A stretch of 64,000 bases of DNA from Cordia subcordata (Eukaryota > Streptophyta > Magnoliopsida > Boraginales > Cordiaceae). This document shows, in pieces, positions 24,146 through 35,044 of the stretch. Where the stretch lies: the NCBI GenBank assembly GCA_028554755.1, contig JAPTOF010000012.1, forward strand, positions 6,291,501-6,355,500, given 5' to 3'. A program made the position numbers and the translations under genes. Each line of letters begins with the position of its first letter. Within the stretch, counting starts at the first letter, position 1. The notes under the pieces are model-generated. The model searched no databases. It saw nothing but the letters and a program-made list of their open reading frames with translations, and was not told the DNA's origin.

Positions 24146-24660
24146 GGGAAGCCAATGGGAGAAATTCAAAGCCAATTGAATCCACCTATGGTGGAAAAAA
24201 GGGGTGCACATAGGAAGTTGCAACCCAAGAGTTAGAGAAGAGGAAAAACAATGCTCATATAAAGGCAAAAATCAGCAAGAAAGAGAAAACAAGCTTGCAC
24301 AGAAAGATTGAAGTAAAGAGCTTGAGCAATGACAAAGTCATCAAAGTTGATGGACATTGTTTGAAGCCCGTCTGTGAAAGAATTGAGCCAGAAAAGCCTC
24401 CAAACAAAGCTTAGATGAATTGGCTACATTGGGCCAATGACATTAAACAAAAGCATTGGTGGGAGGCAACCCACAGAGTTAGAAATTTCAGCTTTGAGCT
24501 TTGTAGTGTTTTCTAGTTAGTTTCTAATTTTTACAAAATTTTCCCAATTTTTTTAGGAATTTTAATTTATTTTAGGTCTTCTTCTTTCTTGAGAATCTTA
24601 ACTTTGGTTTGAATGTGTTCTATGAGAGTTTTGATGCTTACAAGTAGGAGTTGCTTTGGA
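24146..24660 (+). mobile_element. Post-pol tail of the Athila/Tat-type element; pol missing
   Basis: The motif ACATTAAACAAAAGCATTGG followed by GGGAGGCAACCCA (about 24,437-24,475) is the sequence that normally follows the end of pol in plant Athila/Tat elements. Here it lies only ~300 bp after the protease, so reverse transcriptase, RNase H and integrase are absent. No 3' LTR follows. Confidence 0.55.
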
Positions 24661-25320
24661 ATTTTGTTGAGTTTTTTAGCTGTTTTCTGAAAAATTGGGC
24701 ACTGGACATTTAGGTGCACCCACACAGAGGCACAAGTGTTGTTTTGTAGAAAGCATAAAAGTTAGACAAATTAACTCTATCTTATTTTCACTTTTATTCC
24801 CTTCCTCTTCCTTAAGACTCCACCACCTCAACCCCCGATGCTCCCCAACTTGCTTCCATATGTTGTAGAACCCGGATTCAAAGTGCTGGGGAATGGGGAA
24901 AGGAAATGGATTGAGGGGATTTAGGGATGCCCTCCCTCGTTTGGCCAAAAAAGATTTGAGAAGATAGGGTTAAGAGGGGGTTGGTTTAATTCTCTCATTT
25001 CCTTTTAATATTGATCCTCCAAAATTAGGGAAAAATGAAGGGAGAAAATTCTTTGTCTATAGTAACAACTTTTTTATCTTTTTATTTTATGTTTACACAT
25101 AAAAATAAAGGGTATAAATGTCCATTTAAACGTAAAATCCATCCCTTCATTCCATTTCTTTCCCAATCCAAATAAGAGAAAACTACAATATTTTATAAAC
25201 GTTTCATTTACAAAATTTTTCTAGTCTAAATAAGAATTAATCTTTTTCTCTCCTTTTTTTATAATCCAATTATTTCTTTTTCTTTGTTAATCTTTCTCCC
25301 TTAAATCCGAACATAGGTAA
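24661..25320. other. Intergenic sequence, possible MITE at about 24,925-25,315
   Basis: No coding sequence. CCTCGTTTGG at 24,935 and, in reverse, CCTATGTTCGGATTTAAGG at the other end form a weak inverted repeat of the kind seen in plant MITEs. Confidence 0.3.
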
Positions 25321-25638
25321 AAGTTGAGGTGGATGAAGCCTTTGTGGGATTTATCTTTCATCAGTCCAAACTGATGTTAGTTTGGAAAAAAGAATTGTAG
25401 ATTTAGAACAAAAATTTGTAAAACTTTTTATAAAATGTATAGTCTTACAAATATTTATTTTAGACCTACAAATTTTTTTATGGACTAATAAATTTTTATT
25501 TTAGACTTACAAATTTTTTTATCGATAGATAATACAATTTTTTTATTTCAGTATTACAAATTTTTATTTTAAGATTATAAATTTTTATTCTAAAACTATT
25601 ATTATTATTTTTTTTATAAACTGATGTTTGTTGGGTTA
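25321..25638. repeat. AT-rich degenerate tandem repeat
   Basis: Four or five imperfect copies of a motif near TTTATTTTAGACTTACAAAT between 25,430 and 25,600, directly to the left of the MULE. Confidence 0.5.
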
Positions 25639-25722
25639 TTTTTATTTTTAACCTTATTTTTTAATTTGCTTCCAAAAATAGTCCAGTTTTAAGAGGAGTT
25701 GCAGATTTAGACTTTTTAAAGT
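25639..25722 (+). repeat. Left terminal inverted repeat of the MULE
   Basis: The first 29 bases (a T-rich start, then AACCTTATTTTTTAATTT) match the reverse complement of the right end without a gap. Next come a few mismatches, then AGTTTTAAGAGGA against AGTTTTGAGGAAA, and TTAGACTTTT against ATAGACTTTT. Confidence 0.85.
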
Positions 25723-26316
25723 TTAGAAGGTCGATCTCGAATGATGAAAGCTCGATATCGGACTTCGAAAGTTCGAAAATATTTTCGAATAATGGAACTT
25801 CAATATTGAACTTCAAAAGTTCGAAATTATCAACAGTAACAACTTCGAACTTATGAAGTTCGAAAATAGAGTGCTGCAGTTCCATTAGGGTTTGCAAGAT
25901 TCCTTCTGTGACTATGTGACGGAGGGTAGAGAATAATATCAGAAGGCAGACAATAATATCGTGTTTCGAACTTTAGAAGTTCGAGTTTACAAGATTCTGA
26001 CGTGATGGAGGGCAAAGCAGAGTACAGAATAAAATTTTTGTCAGAGATGTCCTTTTTCGAACTTTTGAAGTTCGAAGTTTTGAAAAATTCGAACTTTCGA
26101 AGGTCGAATTTTTCGCACTTTCTAACTTCTGACGTGCGATTTTGTTGTTTTGAGTTTTTAAAATTCGAGTTAGGTTATAGGTCGAAAGTCAGAAGTTCGA
26201 TATGGATATTTCAAACTTTTAAATTTCGAATTAGGGTTCCGCATTTATTTCACCCAGGGCAACGATTTGACGGCGTGGCAGGGAATTTGACATTTGAAAT
26301 TTAAAATCCGAATTTC
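25723..26316. repeat. Left sub-terminal palindrome cluster (CGAACTT...AAGTTCG)
   Basis: At least seven TTCGAA- or AAGTTCGA-type sites, many arranged as short palindromes with 3-6 base spacers (for example at 25,760, 25,840, 25,966 and 26,055). The same motif recurs at the right end. Such repeats next to the ends of a DNA transposon are often where its transposase binds; that role is inferred here. Confidence 0.7.
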
Positions 26317-26334
26317 TAAGTTCGAATTTGTTAC

Positions 26335-26341
26335 TATATAA
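26335..26341 (+). promoter_or_regulatory. TATA box of the MULE transposase gene
   Basis: TATATAA lies 193 bp before the ATG at 26,534, just inside the palindrome zone and followed by a CT-rich leader. It is the best candidate for the promoter of the transposase. Confidence 0.55.
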
Positions 26342-29054
26342 TGCACACCCCACTTCTCCCTTCATCATCTCCTTCCAAAATTACTAACCCTACAAACATT
26401 CACACGATAAGTCACATTATGTAGCATTTTCAAAATTTGGATTTGCTGCTATACCACTAACCACTCCACTTCCCTCCCTTCTGTAACTCATTCACATCTA
26501 AGTCACGTTATACATTTTCTTTCACCCAAAAAGATGAATGCAAATGTTGATGCAATTAACGTATATTTATATTACGGTGGCAACAAAATTGAAACAGATC
26601 ATGGGCTCGACTATATAGGTCCAAACTTACCACGTAAAATAAAAATTCTTCCCGAAACGACATACAATCAGTTTGTATCTCGTATATTCACGAAGCTCCA
26701 ATTGCGGCCTACCATCGATGGAGTTGAGTTATGTTATCGTGATCCCAAATGGGACACAAACCTACAACAAATATATTATTACCCCAGTGGCATTAAGGAT
26801 GACGAAGATGTACAGGACATGTATGAAACAACTTGCAATGATATGAATAGGAGATGTGCGCACGTTGTCGTAGACGTGCAAAGTGATGTCGTGTACAATC
26901 CACAGCCTTCAAATGAAGAAGCAACACTACAAGAAGTTGTTGGTGATTTGCCAAATTTGAATGTGGAACCACCTTATTATGTCAACGCGGAAGTCAACAT
27001 TCCAACCATAACGGCAGGGTTTGCCATATTTTCCCTTTCTCCACCGCCATGCCCCACATTTGAAGTTGGAGGACCCTCTCAAGCTAGTGACATTCGGGAG
27101 ATGTTCGAGGTGGGATTAGATTCTATTTTATCTGAACCGGAAGAAGTAGATGAGGACGTCCAGTTAAACGAGGAGGAAGATGTTGTGTCAGTAGAAAGTT
27201 TAATCTACAAAAACGAAAAGGTTGATGTAGGGCCAGGCAATGGCAAAGAGCTGGAGCCGGATCTAGAGGAGGAAGAACCAGTAGCTTTCCACACAGCTAG
27301 GACAGAGTATTACATCACTTCAAATGAGCCTCCAATAGAGAGACCAATGTGGGACGAGAGACGGATGGAGTTGGCCAAACGCATGGTGTTCCCGAAAAAG
27401 GTTGATCTTATACGGGCTGTCCAACAAAACGTGATCAAACATAAACGAGAATGCAGGGTGGTGAAGTCGAATAAGTCCTTGTGGGACATACGTTGCTACG
27501 AATCAAGCAATCCTAGGACACCATGCAAGTGGAAGGTTCATGCAGTAAAAAAATCCACGCACAAGATGTTCGAGATTACGAGGTACCAAAGCATGCATAT
27601 TTGCATGGGAGATAAATGCGGGCCAAACCATAGAAATCTAACATCTGGTCTGGTCAGCTATATGGTTAGGCATTTTGTTGCAGAGAAGCCTGATTTCGAG
27701 ATACGTCTTGTCCAAGTCCACGTAAAGAAGACTTTAAATGTTGATATAACATGCGGGAAAGCTTGGCGTGGTAGGAAAAAGGCAATCCAACTAGTTTTTG
27801 GAGACTGGGACATGTCATACAAGATGCTGCCGCGCTTTTTTGCTGCCGTAATTGCAAAGAATCTGGGCACCGTTGTCTATTACAAGTTCGCTAAGGGTTC
27901 AACTGAAACAGAAAAAATTTTCCACTATGTTTTTTAAGCTTTTGGTCCATGCATCATGGCATGGAGGCACTGTCGACCTGTACTCTCATTGGACGGAACA
28001 CATCTACATGGGAAGTATAAGGGCCACCTGCTCGTCGCCTTAGCGACAGATGCCAACGACCATATATTACCGTTGGCATTTGCCGTTGTCGATGGCGAGA
28101 GTACAAATAGTTGGAGGTGGTTCCTGGAGAAGGTACGTCAGTGTTTTTTAAACGACATGTCAACAGTTTGCATTCTGTCTGATCGGCATATAGGAATCGC
28201 GGCAGCCATCAATACAATAACATCCGACGGCCGACTTCAAGTGAAGAATCGCATTTGCTTGAGACATCTAAAAAGCAATGTGATGAAAAGATGGCACAAC
28301 CAATTTGCAAAAGACATGTGTTGGATAGCTGGAAAAGAAAGCCAGAAATGGAAGCACATCGCCGCCATGGACATTATTCGTAATATCGACCCATGACCCA
28401 CTGGCTTTGGTACACGGGTGCACCAGATGTTAGCCGACCTCGATCTAGATTCATGGACATTGAGCCACGATGGCGGTTATAGATGGGGAATGCTGACAAC
28501 AAATAATGTTGAATGCTTCAATGGTATGATTGTCGGAGCCAGGGGATTGCCCATTACAGCACTAGTAAATAACACTTTTTTAAAGCTAAAGGGATATTTC
28601 CACGATAGATTGGCAAACGCGATGTACATGCATAGAGATGGTCGTATTCTGACGGATTGAGCAAGAGAAAAATATGAAAAGTGGGAGACGTCTTCACACC
28701 GGATGCGATTGCATGCATTCAGACTAGATGAGTGGTACTAGGTCGGTCGAATGCCAAAACGATGGAATGATGTTCCCAACGAACAAGAGGTAGATTGGGT
28801 GGGACGAACATGTACATGTGGTAAGTGGATAGCCTATCATATGCCATGCTTTCATGCCCAATATGTTGCCCGTTATAGGGGTGGAAACTCTTCAACCATG
28901 GTTGATCTTCATTATACAGTAGAGTCATTCGAGGCAATATATAATATGACATTTCAACCCTTTGGACATGAATTTTATTGGCCTCCAGGACCCAGTTGGA
29001 CGTTACTCTCGAATGCTTTACAAGTGCGCGACAGAAGACGTGGGCGGGAAAAAG

Positions 29055-29059
29055 CTCGG
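29055..29059 (+). repeat. Left target-site duplication of the solo LTR
   Basis: CTCGG, repeated at 30,687-30,691. Confidence 0.85.
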
Positions 29060-29324
29060 TGATGTGTGTCATTTGTGCATGTTTGCATCTAGTTTTTGCA
29101 TGCATATTTAAGGGTGTTCAGAGCATAATTGAGTGCGCTTAGTATAAAGTTTATGCATATTTGTTAATATTCGTACTTAATGTATTTAGGTGCATAAATA
29201 CTATACTAAGTGTTATATTCCATGTTTTATGAGTGTTTTGGAAGGGTTCAAGCGTATACGAGGAAGAAATGAGCTAACGGATGAAGACCGGAAGAAAAGA
29301 AATAAAGAAGAGAGCATTCTGATC

Positions 29325-29512
29325 CAGCCGGTCGGCTTAGATGAAGAGCCGGTCGACCGTCTAGGTCGACCGGCCGCTCCAGAGAATAAAAGATTTAGAG
29401 CCGGTCGAGTTCCTCAAGAAGCCGGTTGACCGGCTAGGTCGACCGGCCAGTCCAGAGAGCATCAAGATTGAAGCCGGTCAAGCAAGAAAGAGGAGCCGGT
29501 CGACCGGCTGTG
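29325..29512. repeat. GGTCGACC palindrome repeats inside the solo LTR
   Basis: At least five GCCGGTC/GGTCGACCGGC sites, in two copies of a ~65 base block that also share CCAGAGA and AAGA segments. Strikingly GC-rich for this window. Confidence 0.75.
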
Positions 29513-30079
29513 CGCGGAAGAAATCTATAAAAGTTCGTTTCAGCCCAATTTCGAGAGGGGGAACTTTTATTTCTTAAATCCTAATAAACCCTAACCCTTT
29601 ACCCACTTCACAAAACATCCTAAACCACCATCAAAACCCCACACCAAGCTAGGATTGAATCCTTAAACAAAGATTTGAAGGATTTGTACAGATTTGGAAG
29701 CAAAAATTTAGGGAAGTTCTTCTTGTTCTTTCTCTATTTCTTGTAAATATGTTGCTAGATTAGGCTAAATTTAGGGTTGATTGTTGTTGTATATTAGATT
29801 AGGGCTTTGAATAATGGATTTGTGTAGATCTTTGGCTATTAATACATGTTTATTTACATAAATTTATGGCATGATTCAATATGTCTATGTATTGGAAATC
29901 AAACATGTCTATGTGTTTGTTAAAATGCCTAAGTGAATATGCATGTGTTATTTGTGCTTCAAATGCTCTTATCTACTTATATGGGTGATGTGAGTGTGTT
30001 TAATCTCGTGGCTTTTCTTAGTAGAGTAGGCTTTAGTTTTAAATCCAGCTAATAGGTTACATGCTATGCTTAGTCGAGT

Positions 30080-30240
30080 TTAGGTGCTAGTCCTTGGCTT
30101 TAAATCCAGCCAAGCGGATAAGTTAACCTAGACTAGAGTATCCCTCACCCACGTTAGTGTTGGTTAATTGAGCCTTAATGTCACGTAGTGTTTAGGTGCT
30201 AGTCCTTGGCTTTAAATCCAGCCAAGAGGATAAGTTCTAA
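30080..30240 (+). repeat. Duplicated block inside the solo LTR
   Basis: GTTTAGGTGCTAGTCCTTGG and the following TTTAAATCCAGCCAAG and GATAAGTT occur at about 30,079 and again at about 30,189. Weaker copies of TTTAAATCCA lie at 30,038 and 30,279. Confidence 0.75.
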
Positions 30241-30686
30241 GCACGGATTGCGTAGGCTAGGAGGGATTGGCCCTTAGCTTTAAATCCACCTAACGAGTTG
30301 AACCACTAGTATTGGTTAAGAGAGCCCCCGATCAACACAACGGCAATAGAAGTCTCGAGCCTTAGATAGACATCATCTGTTATCATAGCCCAAGTCTTGT
30401 TGCAATGCAATCGCCCTAGGCCCCCTTCTTCTTTATTAGTGTTTCCTTCCTTAGCTTGGCTCCTTTAAGTTCCTCCATAGATTAGTTTTTATTTTCCTTT
30501 TTCCGAGCTCCCTTTCATCCCAAAGTAAATACACACACGCACGTAGCTAGTTTAAGGCACCCAAGCACATAGAGACTAAACTAAGGTAGCCTCCCTGTGG
30601 ATTCGACCCCGCACTTGCACACACTGTACTACACACGTCCCGTGCACTTGCGGGCTATTTAGGCTTGTGCTCAAATAGCGATATCA

Positions 30687-30691
30687 CTCGG
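30687..30691 (+). repeat. Right target-site duplication of the solo LTR
   Basis: CTCGG, the second copy of 29,055-29,059. Confidence 0.85.
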
Positions 30692-30802
30692 CATATTCCA
30701 AACGAGATGGATAATTCCGACCAAGTAGGCAGAAGAAAGTGTGGTTATTGCCGTAACCCTGGGCATATTGCGCCAAATTGCCCCCTAAGAATAGATACGT
30801 AG

Positions 30803-31122
30803 CTTCGAGTGGTTATCATGAAGTTGTAGCATGTGAAGCTAATTGGTCTTTTCCACTATGGTGTGTAATGTTTTCAATAAAAGATATTGTCAAATCTTTC
30901 CATCTCAAAATATTGTCAACATCAACACAATTTATATCGAGACATGATAATAAGTACGAAAAAACAATGAAAAATGCAAGTTCAATTACATAGAATTACT
31001 AAAATAAGTTTGAAATGTAAAATGTTTATTCAACTACATCAATACTGAGAAAGAGTGTAATAATCGGGCCTCCGACCCCTGCTAGTCCGGTCGGGTAAAA
31101 CGCGTGGCGGTGGATGCGGTGA
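30803..31122. other. Gap between the convergent transposase and PMD genes
   Basis: About 320 bp of AT-rich sequence between the two stop codons, where both transcripts would end. The open frame 30,778-30,993 is the wrong frame over the zinc-knuckle end and is not real. Confidence 0.5.
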
Positions 31123-33333
31123 CTATATGCATCTACGAGTACGACGCAGTAAATGTTCCTCCTCGAGCACCAGCTCAGCAGTCTGATCATCTATCAGATA
31201 ATCACTGGTAGATAACGGCCCCTGCGGTGGCGTGTTCGAGGTGCTGGGCTCCTGATGGGACGGACCACCATACTCAAACTGGCTAAACCTGCCATGGTAT
31301 GCCGGCATGTATAAAGTGCTGGGATCCTGGTGTGACGGACCGCCATACTCGAACCGGCTAAACCTACCAGGTTGCGGCGGCGTGTACGAAGTGCTGGGCT
31401 CCTGAGTGGGATGATGATAACGGCCCCGTCGTCCCGACCGATGTAACGTTTGTAGAGGCAGTTGCGGACGTGGGACGTCATACATGGCTGTCGTGTCGTC
31501 CAACAGGTGCTCATGCTGGGTCTGCTGAAGTACGGCCTGACCTCTTATGTGCAGGACCTGCAGATGACTCACCATAAAATCAAGAGTAGCAGCATCTACT
31601 CGTAAGTCTCCTGCCTCGTACTGCTGTATAATACTCCCACTGTGGTTAACCACATGCTGAGCGTATACCGACTAAAGAAAAAGTTACGGGGACTGTCAAT
31701 AGGTATTGCATCAATGCATACTAAATTCGAATTTATGGGAAAACATTCATATTGCACTCACCAGACTGTTCTCATTGTGGGCTGACGCAACGTAACCGTC
31801 GTCTGTATGACTAGTCCGAGGGTGCTCAGCATGTAGTATGGTTATCCCTCGGTACCATCTCATATACGCCCTCAAAGTCCCAGGATAGGGAAAGTCCTCT
31901 AACTCCGTCGCCACAACAGTGTTTTCCCAATTGACCCACATGTCGACTACCGAATTATATTGTTCAACTGTAATCTTCTCTTTCCCATCCCGGTGCTTCT
32001 GCCACGCTGATGGATTACCGAGGATCGTCTGCCGCATGCCAAACTGCCGAAGTACTCGATCAGGATAGTGCTACTCAACCCGTCTACCAACAATGAGGGG
32101 TACACATACTCGCTACGCTTCCGCATTTTGCAGACAATACTGTGGCAAACCACCCATTGCATGCTCGAATGGCTGCCAAATAAACTGGAAACACAACAAT
32201 AACGGTAGATTAATTTATAAAACATACAACGTAAATTAACAAGGGAGAGTAATAAATGTGAGATGTAAATTTTTTCAAACCTCGCCGGACTGCAAACGGT
32301 CAATCATGTCCCGTGTCTCGTTCAAACCAGCCTGGCCCGCAACCCAGTTCAGATCCTTCCTCGCAAAGAACATGAAGCCGCGTGGTGGGCCTGGCAACGG
32401 GAAATCAGGGTGAACAGTGTGCCCATCCCTCTGATGGTGCCTATCCCTCTGCTCACACAGTGTTGGCCTAAAAGCCGTGAGTCTATCCCAAGCAAAAAAC
32501 TGCATTGTATGAGACAATTATATTATAAGCAATAATACGTCTTCAAATATCATTAACAACAATGAGATGATTAAGTGTGCTACCTGAATGAGCATGACGG
32601 CCCCTTACATGCCTCTACAATCACGGCAACAAGCCTTACAAAGCCATCTATACAGATGTGCTAGGCATGCTGCCCCCCAATTATATTCACTGATATGATC
32701 AAAGTCAATCAAAAAGTCTAACAAATGTAACGATAATTTATTTCCTGTCGTATCAGTGAACATATGGGTGCCAAATAACAAAAAAATCAACAAACGGGCC
32801 CGCCGTTCCGCTTCTTCCACCTCAGGATTCTCCGGAGTGCCTTGGGCTACGTTCAATTCCCTCAGATGGGGTATGTTAATCGAATTTCCACTAATTTTGT
32901 CCAAAGATATATATACCCCTATATACTGATGAATACGTGTCCGCCACTCTTCCGGAGTTCGACTAGTATCATCGAGCATCGGGACAACCTGACCAACAAT
33001 CGGCAATCCCCAATATACAGCGACATCCTGGAGTGTGATCGTGGCCTCGCCTACAGGCAAATGAAATGTATGCGTCTCTAGCCGCCACCTCTCAATCAAG
33101 GCAGTAATAAGAGGATTGTCAACCTGATGGAAGCGCGCCGCATAACATCCAAAAAATTCGGCTCTCAATAAAGTCGTTTGCACAGCAGGATGCTCCGTCT
33201 ATAGGAATAACTCTCTATCACTCCTATAAATCTTGTGTTCCTCTAACTGATGGGGTAACGACAAATAATTCACCCGGTGGTCATAGTAATAGCAGAACAC
33301 TGAACTATCGCTAGGAGCCTATCTATGAGCCAT
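31123..33333 (-). pseudogene. Plant mobile domain (PMD / MAIN-like) gene inside the MULE, four exons
   Basis: Exons on the minus strand: 33,333-32,584, 32,499-32,281, 32,184-31,762 and 31,671-31,123. All introns have GT-AG ends and are phase 0; the total is 647 codons. The PMD fold is recognisable by family landmarks: ITALIERWRLETHTFHLPVGE and DVAVYWGLPIVG in exon 1 (residues ~75-110), an FFAWDRL block at the start of exon 2, and WQPFEHA and PDRVLRQFG in exon 3. The C-terminal exon has repeated RFSRFEYGGPSHQ-type units. PMD proteins (MAIN, MAIL1) act in silencing and genome stability in Arabidopsis, and PMDs are also known from transposable elements. In-frame stops lie at 33,319-33,321, 33,199-33,201, 32,605-32,607, 32,113-32,115 and 32,071-32,073; no frameshift was found. 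A start at 33,333 (MAH) is chosen because PMD-like residues run back to it. Confidence 0.85.
31230..31420 (-). repeat. Coding tandem repeats in the last PMD exon
   Basis: A ~26-28 residue unit (a PSTSYTPPQPGRFSRFEYGG-like segment followed by PSHQ) occurs in three partial copies, giving matching CTGGG(A/C)TCCTG and CATACTC(A/G)AAC blocks in the DNA. Confidence 0.7.
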
Positions 33334-34560
33334 AGATCCTACGAGTATTAAGTAAATTAAAAAAATGTAAAAGTACTAATTATTACTAATTAGTTTAGAA
33401 TTGCAACTTTAATATTTAACTAATTTTGCTAACTTTGTAAAATTCATAATATTTTAATTTTTCTACATTTATACTAATTAAATAACTAGTACCTACATTT
33501 TCTAATATTTATAATTTCACACTAATTATATGCACATTGATTAATACATCCCATCATCATAAAAATATTAATATTCCAAATAATAAATCAACATATAATT
33601 AACATATAAAATAAACAAACATGATTAATATTCCACTAAAATAAACAATAGTCTAATTTTGAAATTTAATGTATTAAGAAACATATATTTAACATATAAA
33701 ATAAACCAACACGATTAATATTCCACTAAAATAAACAATAATCTAATTTTCAAATTAAAGTTGCACAACAAATAAAATTAATACTGCTTAACATTATCTA
33801 AACGTCAAAAAATTTATTGCTAATTACTTTAGAACTACAACTTTAATATTTAACTAATATATCACTTCATCTTAAAATTACTAATAATAAACATAATTAA
33901 TCCTAAAACTCCACTAAAACCCTAACTTCAGTTACTTACTATATGCCCTATAACTTTAATTTTCTCATTTCTTAAATTTTATATTATTTAAAATTTATAA
34001 AAATTCATATTAAATACTTTAGAACTACAACTTTAATACTTAATTAATACATAACGTTATCTTAAATTGACTAATAATTAACATAATTAATCCTAAAACT
34101 CCACTAAAACCCTTAAACGCCACTAAAACCCTAAAACTCCATATGATTAATTGAATAATTATAAATTCACACCAATTTTATGCACAATGATTATATGCAC
34201 ACTAATTATATGCACAATGATTAATACATCCCATCATCATAAAGTGATTAATATTCCAAAAATAAATCAACATATAATTAACATATAAATTAAACTAACA
34301 GAATTAATATTCCACTAAACTAAACAATAGTCTAATTTTGAAATTTAACGTATTAAGCAACATATAATTAACATATAAAATAAACCAATATGATTAATAT
34401 TCCACTAAACTAAACAATAATCTAATTTTCAAATTAAACCTATTAGGCAACATGTAATTAACATATAATTTCGAAATTTAACATCATATAAATTAAACAA
34501 ACAAACACATTAAAACATATAAATTCGATACCAAAAAAAAGAAAAAGAGAAAACTTACAA
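33334..34560 (-). repeat. AT-rich upstream region of the PMD gene with nested direct repeats
   Basis: A ~92 bp motif (GATTAATATTCCACTAAA, then AATCTAATTTT and ACATATAA) occurs twice at 33,620-33,770 and twice more at 34,298-34,470, so a doubled unit has itself been duplicated ~680 bp apart. No coding sequence. It may contain the PMD 5' leader intron, which cannot be shown. Confidence 0.65.
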
Positions 34561-34699
34561 GATTTAGGCAAAATCCTAGGATGTGGAAAATTTGTACTAA
34601 ATTTTCGAGTTGTGTGGGAGAAAAATGAGAGAGGGATCAGAGAGCACTGGAGAGAGCAAAAGAGGTGAGATTTCGGATGGGAGAGGAGGGTTTGGGCCG

Positions 34700-34735
34700 G
34701 GGGGTTTAAATACTAGAGGAGTCGAACTTCAGAAG
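34700..34735 (-). promoter_or_regulatory. Candidate PMD promoter next to the right terminal repeat
   Basis: On the minus strand AGTATTTAAA (near 34,707-34,716) follows the palindrome zone and precedes a CT-rich leader (about 34,700-34,610), the same arrangement as at the transposase end. The distance to the ATG at 33,333 is long (1.4 kb), so a leader intron would be needed. Confidence 0.35.
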
Positions 34736-35044
34736 TTCGATTTTATGTATTTCAAATTTCAGAAATTCAACATCGAGTTTCGAGATTCTGCTTTAATGCC
34801 CTGTCTGTTACGTGCAGAGACAGTTACTCCGAGACGCGAGCATTCGAACTTTCAAATTTCGAAAACGGCCAGCTTCCTTATCCGGTTTCCGAGATCCACG
34901 CAGTCGAACTTCAAAAGTTCGAGTTCGAGTTTCTGAATTTCGAATTCTTTAGTTGAACTTTTCAAGTTCGAAATCTCATATTATAAGTTCGTTTTTTTGT
35001 TCTTGACATAGTCGAACTTTGTAACTTCGTTTTCGAATTTCATA
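34718..35044. repeat. Right sub-terminal palindrome cluster (CGAACTT...AAGTTCG)
   Basis: At least five CGAACTT/AAGTTCG palindromes or half sites (34,720, 34,845, 34,905, 34,953 and 35,011 onward), the same motif as at the left end. Confidence 0.7.

Larger units (their letters stand above)
29060..30686 (+). mobile_element. Solo LTR, 1,627 bp (Ty3/gypsy-like), inside the transposase gene
   Basis: Begins TGATGTG and ends GATATCA, so the ends are TG...CA with an inverted TGAT/ATCA. It is flanked by the perfect 5 bp duplication CTCGG. The 3' part (TCCCTGTGGATTCGACCC near 30,590, then GTGCACTTGCGGGC near 30,640) is typical of the end of plant gypsy LTRs. There is no internal region, so it is what remains after LTR-LTR recombination. 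Removing LTR plus one duplication (1,632 bp, a multiple of three) puts the zinc knuckle back in the transposase frame. It contains GGTCGACC palindromes at 29,325-29,510 and a repeated block at 30,082 and 30,190. The open frame 29,190-29,429 inside it is not a recognised protein. Confidence 0.9.
26534..30802 (+). pseudogene. MULE transposase (mudrA type), broken by nonsense codons and a solo LTR
   Basis: An intronless gene in one frame, 878 codons plus stop once the inserted LTR is disregarded. Domains in order: an N-terminal region rich in acidic residues (1-270); a Mutator DNA-binding region at about residues 283-360 (RMVFPKKVDLIRAVQ, then the C/H spacing of a WRKY-GCM-like finger); a DDE catalytic core with LDGTHL (D1, near 27,992), SDRHIGI (D2, near 28,178) and a likely catalytic E in NNVECFNG (near 28,510); a SWIM zinc finger (CTCGKW...CFH, 28,811-28,860); and a CCHC zinc knuckle (CGYCRNPGH...C, 30,740-30,781). 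In-frame stops lie at 27,935-27,937 (TAA), 28,394-28,396 (TGA), 28,658-28,660 (TGA) and 28,739-28,741 (TAG). No frameshift was found. The solo LTR 29,060-30,686 splits the gene between SWIM and knuckle. Confidence 0.9.

Noticed and set aside
27935..28741. Splitting the transposase into several small genes
   Set aside because: All pieces are in the same frame and follow the domain order of a single MULE transposase.
29190..29429. 79-residue frame after the SWIM finger as a transposase extension
   Set aside because: It lies inside the solo LTR bounded by CTCGG duplications.
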